The position numbers and the translations under genes were made by a program. A DNA stretch of 64,000 nucleotides from NCBI GenBank assembly GCA_029215795.1, contig JARDYH010000003.1, positions 17,834,001 through 17,898,000 on the forward strand. The letters are read 5' to 3'. This document shows, in pieces, positions 18,500 to 31,464 of this stretch. The DNA comes from Anniella stebbinsi (taxonomy: Eukaryota > Chordata > Lepidosauria > Squamata > Anniellidae). How positions within the stretch are numbered: position 1 is the stretch's first letter; every line of letters begins with the position of its first letter. Below the pieces are notes generated by a model. That model did no database searches. It was not told the origin of the DNA and was given only the letters and a program-made list of their open reading frames with translations.

Positions 18500-20465
18500 C
18501 ATAATTGATAGTTGTTAGCATTTCTTTCTTTTGATAATTAATTTGGGTTTGTTTCTAACCCAGTTAAAATGTTAATCATCTCCAGATACTGTGGCATTGA
18601 GTTCCAGTGATAGATGCTGTGAGGATACAGCCTTTTTTATTGTACATGGGTTGTCCAGTACAGTTGTCTAGAACAGCAAATATATTTTGTATTTTCAAGT
18701 TACTCATTTTATATTCCTATTATATTTTTAAAGGAGAAAAAGACATTCATCTTGCCATGCATGGATTGGAAGGCATCCCTCACTCCTGGTACTTTCTGTG
18801 AGACTACATTTTATTTAGCATCTCTGCTTGATTGTTTTTGCACTGGAGTAGCCAGGTGCAATAACAGAAGAGGGAACCAGTAAGTAGAAGAAGATCTGAA
18901 CCCTTTGCTAGGCAATTATTGCACAGAGTATTAAACAATAATTGTGCTGGGGGGTTTTAAGCGCTCGTCACGCAGTGCAACCCAAACAGAGTTTGAAATA
19001 CAGACACCTGCAACAAGGCCTCCGGGACAAATCGTCTCAAACATTAATCCAGATCGGAACAGTACTCGATCACAGAGCGACAGAGTTGGGGGTGGACAGT
19101 CTCTCTTAACTCCTGGCCTCTTCTGTGTTAGTGGGCTGTTAATTGGAGATTAGCAGCCTAAGACTCTGAGCTGGAAGGAGCAAGGCTATGCAGCTAAGTA
19201 TGAAGAGAAAGAAATAGTCATGGCTTCTCATATTGAAAAGGAGAGGCAGCAACATTACCATCAAATGGGATAGTGTGGTGCACCGGAGTACAGCAAGAGC
19301 AGCTCACAAGGCAGGTATGGATCATGAAATTCTACAGTGTACTTTACACACATCCTCCGATGTAAGACTCCTGGAATACAACGTTTCCATCTTGGTTCTT
19401 TGATTGGGATGTTCTGGCTATTTGGATTACTGAGGTTGCTGACTGGAGACCTTCATTCTTATTAATTGGTGAATATGAGTGATTAGTTCAAGTTTGGCAT
19501 ATACCATACAGCTATATTTTCCAGCTTGTTGTGGGCCAGTGCAATCAATTCATAGGACCTGGGTTGTCTCTCCTTCTTTACTACTGATAATGAGTTAGCC
19601 TTTGGAATTGTATTTTGTCACTCAATGTCTCTTTGTCTCCCCCCTCCCTTTGGCTTTGTGTTTAGATGCCTGTAAACAGCCTGGAGGCATTCTGTTATTG
19701 CATTAATGTCTAGCAAAAGGCTGTGTACTAGTTTCTATTTGGTAGCTGTGTATTGGTCAACAAAGTGATACATTTAAGCTTGAAATCTTTTCTGGTCTAT
19801 GAAACAGTGACCAATATTACGGCAGCACTCAGAAAGATCAGCTGCCAGTTTCTGTGGTTACTGTATTATGTGTTGGACTTAAACAAACCAAACTCTTTGT
19901 CTTCTGCTTGTTACTATGTAAAAGAACTCAATAGGCACAGCAAGGAAAAGCAACTGACTATATCAGAAGTAAACAGCAAGGGCAAAATCAGGTGGTGTGG
20001 AATGGGGGGAAAGGTAGATGATGGATTACCTATCAGATTTTGGTAAGTCAGTGTTTGGATTCTTACAAAGAATTCTACATTGCATGGATCTTGATTTGAT
20101 CCAGGGAGAGACACTTCTTAAGCAGCAGTTTATCGATTAACACAGAATAAATATGCCTTTACTATTAAGAGGTGCATGCACTCTTTTTTATACATTTAAA
20201 ACATATCTGTGAACCACAGACGTTCATGGGGGGTTGGGGGAGACCAGACTGTGGAAGACAGAAGTTTTCCTACACCTTTATTGGAAAAAGGAATACTATT
20301 CTCTAGTTATTCAAGAACTCACTACTTATTATGTGAAGGCAGAATCCTCCACCCATCAGTGGCCTGCATGTGCAATCCAGAACACAGTGTGCAACAAATA
20401 GACAGCAGGTGCATCTTCAAAAGCTAAGCACAGAGCAAATAGCTCCTGGTGGCTTTTGCAAGAGA
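18500..20465. other. Intergenic, nothing recognised
   Basis: Scattered short frames only. The 97-codon plus frame at 19753 has no recognisable domain. Confidence 0.35.
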
Positions 20466-20469
20466 ACCA

Positions 20470-20635
20470 GTTACAAGTTGGAAGGGAACATGGGTGGGAG
20501 GGTGCTGTTGCACTCATGACTTGCTTGTGAGTCTTCCGTGCGTTGACTGGTTGGCCACTGTGTGAACAGAATGCTGGACTAAATGGACTCTTGGTCTGAT
20601 CCAGCAGGGCTTTTCTTATGTTCTTATGGAAAGCC
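20470..20635 (-). repeat. AAGAACATAAGAA-type repeat
   Basis: GGCCACTGTGTGAACAGAAT, GGTCTGATCCAGCAGGGC and TTCTTATGTTCTTATGG: the 5' half of the repeat, reversed. Confidence 0.8.
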
Positions 20636-20689
20636 AAATAAAAAATAAACGACTCCAGGGTTTTTAGCACATTTGATCTGGGGCAAGTT

Positions 20690-21005
20690 CTTCCTAAAGT
20701 AGGAATACTTAGCTTGCAATCCGGGGGCCACATGAGCCCCCCAAGGGTGCCCTGACCGTTCCCCCCACTGCCAAATTCCTCCCACCTGTATTCTCCGCTC
20801 CTTCCCTGAGATCCTCAGGCAGATCAGTCTTTCGCCACCACTGCTAGCAGCGAAGACAAAGTGATTTGTATCAGGGTTGCTGGGTATGTATGCATGTGCA
20901 TATGTATGCATATCTATGCATGTTCATTGCGTGTGTATGTGCATGCACCCCCCTAACCCTGAGATGCATCGCATGTAGCCCTTGGGGCTGAAAAAGTTGT
21001 GCACT
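20690..21005 (-). mobile_element. Probable hAT-type non-autonomous element
   Basis: GCCCTTGGGGCTGAAAAAGT TG at the right and CAATCCGGGGGCCACATG at the left look like terminal regions of a non-autonomous DNA element. Target duplications were not resolved. Confidence 0.4.
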
Positions 21006-21009
21006 TCTC

Positions 21010-21960
21010 TCCTAAAGGGACAACACAACAATGACAACAAAACCCTTTTCTTGGGCAACTCCACTTCCTGCCTCTAGTCATAACAGTTTCTGGTTCCCCA
21101 AAGAAAAAGGTTGATTAGGGGAACCGAGGGCCACCACTGTTTAAACCCTGTCTTGTATATACACTTGTCCATCTCTATCCTCTCTCCCTTTTAAATTCAT
21201 ATTTCTCAGTGAATTAGCACTATAACTTTATATTGTATGGACCAAAGAATGGAACATCTTAGAGGAAGAACTCAGAAACAGAAGGAACCAGAAAACACCC
21301 CCTTTTGCTGTCATGTTGGCCTTTGTCTGTCTTGCTGCTTGCTACCTGTGAGAGGGTTAATGAAAGACTGTTTTGCAAAAGCTGGCAGTTCTCTGTGGTT
21401 GCTAGGATACATTGCCCTGCTCTCAAGGAAGGATCAGCTAATTAAAGATTGTTCTGATGACGAAATGTTTCTATCTTTGTGCTCCATTGGTCAATGGTAC
21501 TGCCACTCCAGTTTTTAGTTGGTGAATATCTGGGTGGAATTCTGGAATTAAGGGATGCTTCTGCTCTTTTGTGCTGATATTTTTGTCACTATGCCCTGGT
21601 CATAATAAACCAGGTTATTTGGGAGTATGTCCCACTATTTGTTTGTTTGTTTTAAGGAAAACTAGTTTAGTATTTCAGCTTTTATGGAATAGATGACATT
21701 TTGAAAAATTGACCATAAGCCCTTAGTAGTGTTCTACCTGTAGACACAACAGAAGCCTGGAATATTGTACACATGTTTAAAAATCATGTCCCTACTGCCA
21801 AAATAGTCTAGTTGAAAGACTATTGCAGGCAGAGAAATTCTTTCTAAGGGCACCCTGAGAATCTCAACCTTCATTTTAATATTGAAAAATGATCCCAAAT
21901 CAAGTTTCTAGCCATTATATATGTTTAATTGGAAGCAATACATGGTATACCTCACTTTCC
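21010..21960. other. Intergenic, nothing recognised
   Basis: No feature supportable. Confidence 0.35.
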
Positions 21961-21961
21961 C

Positions 21962-22056
21962 TTTTCAGGCTGCAATCCCACATACCTGGGAATAAACCAC
22001 ATTGAACTCAATAGGACTTGCTTTTGAGTAGACACGTATAAGATTCCATTCTTAAG
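21962..22056. mobile_element. AAGTAAGTCCCA-type MITE, worn
   Basis: GGCTGCAATCCCACATACC, CTCAATAGGACTTGCTTTTG and GTATAAGATTCC. Confidence 0.65.
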
Positions 22057-22984
22057 CACAGAAGCTGGGCTTTCTTTCTCTTTACAGTTCTTCTGCCTTA
22101 AGAGATGCTAGAGCAAAATTGGATACAGATGAAACTGGGATTAGATTTCTAATTAATTAACTGCCTCTGGGCACAGTTGCTTACTTCTCAGCCACGGGGG
22201 TGGGCAGTGACAAGAAACCTGACCCTGACCTTCGCCTACCTTTCAACTGTAAGTGAAACCTGAGCTCAGAGGACAAGAGTTTCTACTTACCTTTAAGTGT
22301 ATACTTTGGTGAAGCAAAAGAAATTCTCGTCAAAATATCCTACACTCTGAAGTGAAGCTAAATTCTGTGACGTGCATAAATTATACCAATTAAGCATATT
22401 TGCATAACTGTGCTTATTTTCCATAATTTATACTGCTTCTCCTAGGCAAGGAAAGAGCAAGATGCTACTAAGCATAGCACTACAACCCCACTTCCTTTCC
22501 AATTGAAATCTTGCTCAATCCTCTGTGTCTCCTAGCTTCTGAAATCTCATCAGCCATTATCCAGATACTTTCAAGACTTTATTTGTAGCCTTAAGGTCTA
22601 GAAACTTGTTGGGTTTTTAAATAAAAATGAATGCTGAGATTCTCAGAACCCATCTAATAAAACCATTTCAGTGCTTGCAATAGCCTGTGCTTAATGCTAC
22701 TGCTTCTTTGCAGCTACAGTGAAATTGGAGAGGATGCGTAAGGAAGGTTAGCAGGTCATTTGGTAGCTATACTTTGCTAATACCACTGAGTTCTGGGAAC
22801 AGTGCTCTGAATAATCTAAAGGTGTTGTGTCTGTTTCAAAATGCTCCACAGGGCTCACGCTCAATGTCTGTGTCACTCTCAAAGTCAAGTGACATTTAAC
22901 ATTCCTGTGTGTTCACTTTATCAGTAAGCTCCATAGAAGCTTCCCCTTGAAAGATGGTTGCTTAACAGAAAGAGGCTTATCTGA

Positions 22985-23075
22985 AAACCTGGTGAGCTGG
23001 CAAGCCAGTGAAGACAATACTGAGCTAGTTGGATCCGTGGTCTGACTCAGTAGAAGACAGCTTTCTATGTTCCTA
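22985..23075 (+). repeat. tRNA-SINE, 3' part only
   Basis: AGACAATACTGAGCTAGTTG, TGGTCTGACTCAGTAGAAG and CAGCTTTCTATGTTC match the tail of the SINE at 4830-5032. Confidence 0.75.
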
Positions 23076-23283
23076 ACCGGAATCTAAATCCCACTGCTAA
23101 CACTCTCTTTCTCAGCCATCTGTAAAATGGGAATACTAATTACCTATCTTATAGTTATATTATGTAAGTATAGCAGGTAGCATTTTCTGCTGACACACCA
23201 TAACCAGGGATTACACTATGAATAGAAGATATTTCTAAAGTGACTATGTTTCTGCTATAGTCTATCATAGAACAAACTCCTTG

Positions 23284-23395
23284 AGGGAGCAATCCTATGC
23301 ATGTTTAGAGAGAGAAAAGTCCTACAATTCTCAGCATTCCCCAGCCAACAAAAATGACTTTTTTCTACAACTCCCAGCATGGGATTCCACCCAAA
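23284..23395. mobile_element. CCTACAAYTCCCAGCAT-type MITE
   Basis: GCAATCCTATGCATGTTTAG, CCTACAATTCTCAGCAT and CTACAACTCCCAGCATGGG. Related copies are at 25202 and 26190. Confidence 0.6.
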
Positions 23396-23661
23396 CTCTG
23401 TGATATTCCCTAACCAAACGTGATCTTCCTCCTAGGCGAAATTATACAATGTAGCCCACCAAGCTGAACATAACCAACCAGAAGCTCCTAGTTTTCTTTC
23501 CTACCTGGGGCTCAAAAACTGTGTATAATACAAGCCTGTGGCAGGCTGGTACAAACCTGGTGGGCTGCATTCAACTTGGTAGGTCACAGGTCCAAGCCAT
23601 TATATCTTTCCTGTATAGTTCGAGTACTACAGAGGATCGTGTCCTGTCAAGTCAATGGAGC

Positions 23662-23782
23662 AACCTTCCACAACCTGATGCCTTCCAGATGTGTTGGACT
23701 ACAACTCCCATAATCCCCATATTGGCAGATGGTGATGGGAGTTGTAGTCTGGAGGGCACATCAGGTTGCTGAAGGCTGCATC
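23662..23782. mobile_element. CAGCC-type hAT MITE
   Basis: CAACCTGATGCCTTCCAGAT, TTGGACTACAACTCCCATAA and its mirror GATGGGAGTTGTAGTCTGG. Confidence 0.75.
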
Positions 23783-23789
23783 GGAAGAT

Positions 23790-25195
23790 ATCCCAGAATT
23801 TTGTAGCTTTCTACAGTGGACAGATGCATCTTGGGAAGGATTAGAGGAGTTTTAATTCTGGTAATGCTTACTTGAATGCACAAACAGTATAGGACTAGAG
23901 ATACATGCTGTCTTCAAAAAGGGCTCCATGCTCCCTGTTTTTTTTCTGTTTCATTTCCCCCCTGCCATTTAATGAAAACACCTATACAAAGCCCTAAAAT
24001 GTTTGGAGAGTCAGATAAAGTGTAGCATATTGTTTTTGCAGGCGTAGACTGTGTGTGGTGTTTCTAAGCGTATGAGGAAAGGGATCCTTGATAATTACTT
24101 CAGCACAGGCCTTAAATCAGGCCAACACAACTTGTGTGATCTACCTACCAAGTCTGTCAGTGTGGTGTTCAGCACATCATGTTTTGCAATCCTTAGGCCT
24201 CAAACAGTGAGATAATGTTGTTTGGTGTGTGTGTGTGTGTAGGGCAGCTATTAGAACAAACCTTATTTTGTAACCTCTTAGGTCTGTTCTGGTTTTGGCC
24301 CTTTTCTGTGTGGTATACCATATTAGGAATTCAGTGCCCCACACACTGTGGCAATTCTTCCCTCCAAAAGTATGAGAGACTACAACCCTGCCTCATTTGT
24401 TTTCCCTAATCTTGGGTTAGCAGCAGTAAGCCAGACAGGGAGGAAAGCGGCTTTAAGTGGTTTTATCCTGTCTGGAACCGCCATTCATTGCTTCAGTGTG
24501 TTTGAGAGACACTTGCCAGGATCCTTTCAGACTCTCTACAACTTGAATCATTCCTTTTAGGGATAGCAGTCCTCTACCTAAAGGTGTCCTCTATTTGAAG
24601 AGCTGCCCGGGCCAAGCCCAGTTTAAACACACCCCCAAAAAAAACATAAGAAGGGAGAGCAGCAGGAGACTTGAAGTTGCCCATGAAAGTTTAACACCTG
24701 GATAATCATACAGGTCACCTGTTCACAGCCTTCCCCCCACTATGGTGATACGTTTATTTCTATTTAAATTGAAATAATTATTTCTAAATTTGCACCTATA
24801 CAAATTAGCATATGCAAACGTTAAGCAAATCTGTGCCCCCCCTTTTGGTGATGTATTTCCAATTTTAGGGTGATGCTTAAGTGGCCACCCTACTTCTCAT
24901 TCTGCCTACTTAACTTTTAAATTGTGCTGTGACAGAGCTAGTATGGCGAAAGAAATAGCTTTGTATTACTATACTTGTAGAAGTACAAGTGTATGGTGCC
25001 TTCTTGACTTATCTGAGGCAAAATTTGGATAGGAGATCACAGTTTCTCTGGTCAAGTCTTGGTCTCTTTTCCATTCTTAGTATAGTCCCAACGGAAGATA
25101 TTTGTGATATAGATTACAAGCTGCCATATCCACACACAAGATAACTTTCCATTCTAAGGCCCCAGTATCAATTCCATATTAATAAATATAGCACA
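23790..25195. other. Intergenic, nothing recognised apart from (GT)n at 24222-24240
   Basis: No gene or named repeat seen. Confidence 0.35.
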
Positions 25196-25201
25196 TGATT
25201 T

Positions 25202-25340
25202 AAGGTGCAATCCTGTGCACATGTAGAAAGAAAAAAGGCCTACAATTCCCAGCATGACCTAGATAGCGTGGCTGACTAGGGCATGCTGGGAGTTGTAGGC
25301 CTTTTTTCTGTGTAAACATGGGTAGGATTGAGCCCTTAAT
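25202..25340. mobile_element. CCTACAAYTCCCAGCAT-type palindromic MITE
   Basis: GCCTACAATTCCCAGCATG at the left and CATGCTGGGAGTTGTAGGCC at the right face each other, with GGTGCAATCCTGTGCAC and GTAGGATTGAGCCC outside. Each arm contains a ZNF143-like core. Confidence 0.75.
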
Positions 25341-26189
25341 TTAGAATGTGTGAACTCAAAAAAGTAGATCCTAGCTTCCCTGTGCCTTCTTCATATCAAA
25401 AAGCAGTATTCAACTCACTGGAGGAAATCTAGCAAACATTGTAACTAATTAAGAAAAATAGATTCTCAAGACTCGCCTGCCAAATTTGAATCAATCTGTG
25501 AAATTTCATCTTTCTCACATCTCTGGATCTCTTCCTACCAATCGTACGTAGATCTTTTTGTCCCTAGCTTCCTCCACCATGTGAAGAAGACTGGCCTTGC
25601 ACTTCCCTCACAGCAGTATGCTGATGTCAAACATTTTATGGCTCATCCTTCCCTCCCAGAAGCTAGAACATTTCTGAGCATTCTGTGATATATCACTGAT
25701 TCAACCCACCCACTCATGCCAAGAGGCAGGTGACAGTAATGTTTAATTCTGTCCTATATACAGATAAAAACTTGCTTTGTACTAGCTTTGTTAGATCCCC
25801 AATTATTGGAAATAAATGAGTTGATCAGACTTTATTTTAGAACTTGAATGGGTGCCAGGACTACTTTGTGCTGAGGGAGTTAGTTCAGCCACCTGGGCTT
25901 TTTGTTACGCTGAGGCAGGTACATTCTCCAGCTGCTGTTGGTCACCAAGGTGCAGATTCTGAAAGGAGATACTGTATAAAACTGGAACCTGAGCCTGGCA
26001 ACAGGATGGAAATGCTGTTAATCAGTAGGGGCAAGAGGCGTTTTCATTGTGTTGCTTTCATGCTCTTTGGAAAGATACTTTGCAATGCCAAAGAGGAGGA
26101 GCAGGCCTTGAAATCAGCATCCACCAAAAGACTGGGGGTTGCTTCATTCCAACCATTTAGCAGAAGTACATTTTAGGGCATTAGTATCT

Positions 26190-26312
26190 TAGGGCACAAT
26201 CCCAGCCATGGTTAAACAGAAATAAGTTTTACAACTTCCAGCATTGTATTAACTGGGAAATGCTGAGAGTTGTAGGACATTTTTCTCTCCAAACGATGCA
26301 TAGGATTGTACC
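26190..26312. mobile_element. CCTACAAYTCCCAGCAT-type MITE
   Basis: GGGCACAATCCCAGCCATGG, TTTTACAACTTCCAGCATTG, ATGCTGAGAGTTGTAGGAC and GCATAGGATTGTACC. Confidence 0.7.
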
Positions 26313-27014
26313 TTTTGAATTCCTTTTTCTCTCTTTCTCTGTTTTATTTATTTATTTAATTTGTACCCCATCCCACCTTTCTACCAAGAAAAATTGCACT
26401 TTTTTGTGTTTGCATGCACATACACACTTTTTAAAAATATCAATATAATATTATACAGGACAACATGTAACATCTATTTTGATCCAGAGTGATTCTGTGT
26501 GTGATAATAGATGTGTTACAGATAGGGATGCATGAGAATTTTGTTCAGTTTGCAAATCAACAGAATATGCCCTGTTTAAAACCCTGAATGTGAGCAAATT
26601 TTTTCAGAAAAAGCTCGCACATTCCTGAATTTGCGGTTGTGTTAAAAAATCCTGAGTTTTTTTAATGTATGCTATAAACTGTGTTATAAAATATATTTTA
26701 AAAATAAAAATGCATTTTCATGCTTTGGTCATTGGGGGGAAGTGCATATTTTACTATTCAAAATGTGTGCTTTCCCTGCTTGAATGAAACTAGAAACAGG
26801 TTGCAAATTAAAATGGGAAGTAAAGTTCACAAAAACTTGTTGGGCTTGAGGATCCCTGGCTCTCCCATGCCTAGTTACATGCACTTGAGAGTGTCCCAAT
26901 TTTCCTGTGTGATATGTTGGAGGATATCATATTTGTCACTCTAGTAAGCCAGGCTAGACCAACTTGGTAGCGTGCTTTCCCCAGATTCTGGAATAAACTG
27001 AGGTTCTTGAGACT

Positions 27015-27015
<1 letters not shown>

Positions 27016-27046
<31 letters not shown>
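27016..27046. repeat. (TG)n microsatellite
   Basis: Uninterrupted TG run. Confidence 0.95.
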
Positions 27047-27047
<1 letters not shown>

Positions 27048-27049
27048 TG

Positions 27050-27985
27050 CAGCATCCCTGAAGAATTTGCCTTCTAGGAACAAGACATTTTAAGCAGGCG
27101 TAATACATGCAGATGGCGGTACCGATAGTGCCAACATTCCTGGATAACTCAGCAACATAACAAAGAGTTGATTGTCCTGCCTCATCCTTACTACATCTCT
27201 CCTTAAGGAGGGCAAGATCTTATTCCCTCCCTCTGTGGGGATGGCCCTTGCAGTAGGAGCAAGAAAGATTTGCAAAGCTGTTCCTCCCCCCACCCATGGC
27301 GAAACTCTGTTGGGGATGGAGGATCCTGGCAGCTGGGTCTAGTCCAGGCCATTTTTCCTCTTGGCACAATTTGGAGGCTTTCAGTGTTGTGCTTCAGAAA
27401 TCACATGATAAAATATTTGCACAGCTGTATGATGCTAAAGAGACACCCAGGAAGAGAAGCTTGCCTCCTGTTATTGAGTGCTGAAAATCAGTGCTAACCG
27501 TAAGCAGAGAGGGCTTCTACTCCACCTTTCAGTGCAATCCACACCATCTCTGGCCCAACTGTTTACTCCAAACTCATCCTCTTACCATCCCACATCTTGA
27601 TATTATTATGACCAGGGGGTGGGGGGTTGCACCATGAATAGTGTGGAAGCACCATCTTCCCCCATTCCAAGCTTCCATTCTGAGTCAATCAGGGTGAGGG
27701 CTCACTGTTGGACATAAACCAAGCACAGCCTGATAAATTATAGGGATGGATTCAGGAGAAGAAACTACTGTAGAGATGCAGGAACATTCTGATGTTGAAC
27801 CCAAAAAGGGTTGAGCTTTTGGAAGCGTTTACAAAAAGCTCACTGCTGCTCAAGAAGCAGCGGAAAGGGATTCAGCCTGCTCACAGCAGGCTGTGATCAA
27901 GGCCCTGATCATCTCGATCCTCTTTGCAAGCATTTGATCAGCGGTGCTCACTTTCTTTGTGACCATGGGAAAACATGGGAAATAT
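27050..27985. other. Intergenic, nothing recognised
   Basis: No supportable feature. A minus-strand frame at 28077-27850 runs into the adjacent hAT MITE. Confidence 0.3.
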
Positions 27986-27989
27986 AAGC

Positions 27990-28095
27990 AAGCACAGCCT
28001 TCCCAACCTGCTGCCCTCCAAATGTGTTGGACTACAACTCCTATCTTTCGCAGCCAGCATGGCCATCTAAAGGGCATCTGATTGGAGGAAGGCTG
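27990..28095. mobile_element. CAGCC-type hAT MITE
   Basis: CAGCCTTCCCAACCTGCTGC, GTTGGACTACAACTCCTATC and GGAGGAAGGCTG. The flanks do not show an intact 8-bp duplication. Confidence 0.75.
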
Positions 28096-28099
28096 ACCT

Positions 28100-28820
28100 A
28101 GTGGAAAATATGTGGATTATGCAGAATGCCTCCCCTGTCTATATCAAACATCAAGTTGTACATACTGTAGCCATTTAGCAGCACCAGTGGACCAGAGATC
28201 ACCATAAATAAAGACCCAGCACATGTGAGCTGCATCTTTGATGCACACCTGGCCACCATAAATATTAATGGAGGCACAGCCGTGCCTCCATTGTTAAGGG
28301 CCGTCAGTAAAAAACACATTCCGCCATGTTAAAGTGATAATTGGGGTGGGGTCATTCTAACAGCCATAAAATCGAAAATGTTTCATCAACCTTTCTGAAA
28401 TTTACAGGTGCCAGAAAGAAATGTTTGTTTTACATTACCTGAAAATTTCAAGAAGATTGGTGAAAGATTGAGGGAAGGAGAGCAGTTTAAGTTAGAAAAG
28501 GAATACAAACCTGTCTCCCTGCTTTTGTAAAATTTACTTCCGGGTTGCTACTTTTTGTGCTCACAATTTGCATAATTTCTAGAGTCTTATTAAGTAATCC
28601 AGTGGTGGGGTCTTCTTCCTCCTTGACTGTAGTTGATGGAAAGCTTTTCATTTTTAAAAAATTCCCTTCGGTTGACTTTTAAGGACTATTTTAACCTCTC
28701 ATTCAAGTCAATGAGGCGGCCATCTTCCCTCATAACGCGACACACTCTCCCCCCCCCCCTGCCTTAGAATGTGGGGTGGGTGAGTGAAATGGCCGCTGCC
28801 TCTAGCACAGACCTTTTGAG
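28100..28820. other. Intergenic, unassigned
   Basis: The minus-strand frame 28319-28098 has a coding-like look but no recognised family. The rest shows nothing I can name. Confidence 0.3.
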
Positions 28821-28825
28821 TGAAG

Positions 28826-29010
28826 AAGAATATTTATTTATTTATTTATTTATTACATTTGTATACCGCCCCATAGCCGAAGCTCTCTGGGCGGTTTACA
28901 TAGGATTAAAAACAATTAAAAACAATATACAAAAATTAAAACAGCAAAAACATACAACATACACACAATCTGTACATTTAAAAACCACTTCAACACTTCA
29001 AAAAAAAAAA
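28826..29010 (-). repeat. LINE 3' tail
   Basis: (TTTA)n, TATACCGCCCCATAGCCGAA, TCTGGGCGGTTTACATAG and an A-rich body. Confidence 0.85.
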
Positions 29011-29652
29011 ACTAGTTTCTCTTTTCTCTTCTGGAACATGCATTCCTTTGGCTCTGAGAGTATTTTGGGCTATCTTCATAAGGCCAGTTTGCTCTTTTGC
29101 TCCCTGGTGAAGCAGGGTGTGGTTCCTCTGGATCCATGGTAACTTGATCTTCAGATCTCGCCTGGGAATAGGTAGCTATACCTTTCTTTTAATTTCCCCC
29201 ACCCCACTCACACACAGTGCTCCTTCCCTCTTTTCTAAGAGTTTGGTCCATACTGCTATAAGTTGAAAGCTTCAAACACTTAATTTAATTAGTTTGGGCC
29301 GGTGTTAAGTTTTAAGTACAATGTTGAAACCTTTCAAAGTGCTTCTGGGCCTACAACGCTGGTTTCAGCCTAGTCACCCTGTTTTTCTAATAAGGTTTAG
29401 AAACAGTTGAGCTGTCGTTTATTTTGCATAGTGTACACACATGGATTTTCTTTCTAATCCTTGCTGTCTACACTGGCTCCCTCCTTGATGTGTTTTTGGA
29501 TGCAGACAAACCCTTTTTTGTTCCAGCAGGCCTTTGGCAAATAATCTGGACCTCTGTCTATACCTTTGACTTTTAAATTGTTATGTATTTAAAATGTTTT
29601 AAATGCTTTAATATTGAAAAGTATTTAATTATATTTTTAACTTTTGTATATT

Positions 29653-29971
29653 TAGGCTGACCATATGAAAAGGAGGACAGGACTCATGTAACTTTAACAG
29701 TTGTAGAGAAAGGGAATTTCAGCCAGTGTCATTTGTATGCAATTAGTCCCTGGTGAAATTCCCTCTTTATCACAACAGTTAAAGTTGCAGGCACTATACT
29801 AGAGTGACCATATACAAAAGAAGGCAAGGCCCCTGCAACTTTAACTGTTGTGATGAAGAGGGAATTTCACCAGGAACTAATTGCATACAAATGACACTGG
29901 CTGAAATCTCCTTTTCTCTACAACTGTTAAAGTTACATGAGCCCTGTCCTCCTTTTCATATGGTCAGCCTA
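29653..29971. mobile_element. TAGGGTGACCA-type hAT palindromic MITE
   Basis: TAGGCTGACCATATGAAAAG at the left and CTTTTCATATGGTCAGCCTA at the right. The inner arms TTTAACAGTTG / CAACTGTTAAAG and GGTGAAATTCCCTC / GAGGGAATTTCACC make nearly the whole 319 bp one fold-back. GTATATT directly flanks both sides (29646-29652, 29972-29978). Confidence 0.85.
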
Positions 29972-30060
29972 GTATATTCCTATTTATAGGTTTTAGCTGT
30001 ATATGTGTTAGTTTTGTAAGGCTGCCCTGAGGCCCAGCATTGGGCAAAAGGCAGGATACT

Positions 30061-30096
30061 ACTTCTACTACTACTACTACTACTAGTAGTAGTAGT
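30061..30096. repeat. (CTA)n(GTA)n palindromic microsatellite
   Basis: CTACTACTACTACTACTACT then AGTAGTAGTAGTAGTAAT. Confidence 0.9.
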
Positions 30097-30834
30097 AATG
30101 TTTCAGATTTCACTTCTGCATCTGATGTTCTTTTGCATTTACTTTTCTTTATAAACCATTCATATCTTAAGACTTCTTGTGTGGCATGTTTTCATTGGTT
30201 TAACAAGTTAAAAGGGGTATTCACTGTTTTCATGCTTATGTTATAAAATCTATTTTCAACAGGCCTAGTAACTTCAAGAGTAACAGAGTTGGGGAAAATC
30301 CTCAATCTCTTTGCTATCAGAGGCACTGAGTAAGGGACCCCTGGAGATAATTTAGACTGACCCCAACCACAAAACACTATTCCCCCTTCTGAAGAGATCT
30401 GGACCACAGACTACTAAAGACAAACAAAGTAGCAGGCCATAATAACAGTTCTCATGTGGCCATTTGCCTTATGAGGCAGGTGCTCTGCGGGCTACCAAAT
30501 GGAGGGACTAACAGGCCATAAAGTTGCCTGGCTGGGTCTGCCAGAAATCCAGCCTCAACATTCCTGGAAGGTCCATGTTCTATAGCACCTGCTGTCAGAT
30601 GAACCTGAGGGAATCCCACCCTCCACCCCTGGGTTTAATTTACTGGCTTCCCCTGGCTGGACCTTGCAGGAAACTATAGGGACAGACAGAGCAGGCATTT
30701 ATAGCACACATAGAATGCTGAGACTGGCAAATCTAAAAGCAAATGTGTTGCTTTTCAAGAACCAAGGAAATTCAATGGGTCTTACTTTTGAGTAAATATC
30801 TAGGGATGGATATGCAGCCTGTGCAAGAACTGAG

Positions 30835-31464
30835 TGGGGTGACCATATTTGGGAAACCAAAAAAGAGGACACCTAGTGGGGGCGGGGCCAGGAAAATGGC
30901 TTTCTGGGGCCACCTTAAAGTCCCCAATTGGAGCGGAGGAGGGGAAAGCATGTCATTCTCACCCCACCGCTCCAATCAGGCCCTTTTCTATAATGCCTGG
31001 GAATGACACATTTTTCCCTTTTAAGGCCTTGATTGGAGCAGTGGGAGAGAATGACACACCTCCAGAAAGCATGTCATTCCCCCCTGCCACGCTAATGGTG
31101 GCCTTAAAAGGAAAAGTGTGTAATTCCAGGTCATTATAGACTATTGCATAAAATCCCCCCTGACACTGAGGATAGAACAAAAACCAGGAGAAATCTGGGG
31201 AAATCCTGACAGTTTTTTATTATTTATTATTGCATTTATATCCCACCTTTTTTCCGCCAAGAAACCCAAGGCGGCATACATAATCCTCCTCCTCTCCATT
31301 TTATCCTCACAATAGCAACCCTATGAGATGGGTTGGGCTGAGAGTCTGCAACTGGCCCAAAGTCACCCAATGGGTTTTCATGGCTAAGTGGGGAGTAGAA
31401 CCCAGATCTCCCAGCTCCCAGTCCAACACTTTAGCCACTAGGCCACACCCTAGTGGTCACCCTA
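30835..31464. mobile_element. TAGGGTGACCA-type hAT element with a nested Sauria SINE
   Basis: Left end TGGGGTGACCATATTTGGG, right end TGGTCACCCTA. Flanks GAACTGAG (30827-30834) and GAATTGAG (31465-31472) are an 8-bp target duplication with one change. The interior differs from the 29653 family and repeats AAGCATGTCATTC and GATTGGAGC blocks. No transposase frame. Confidence 0.8.
31205..31453 (-). repeat. Sauria-type SINE
   Basis: TTATATCCCACCTTTTTTCC, CTCTCCATTTTATCCTCAC, GTCACCCAATGGGTTTTCAT and CACTAGGCCACACC: the full SINE reversed, inside the hAT element. Confidence 0.9.

Noticed and set aside
27850..28319. Two minus-strand frames either side of a hAT MITE as one broken gene
   Set aside because: Coding-like in places, but I recognise no family and cannot show they were ever joined.
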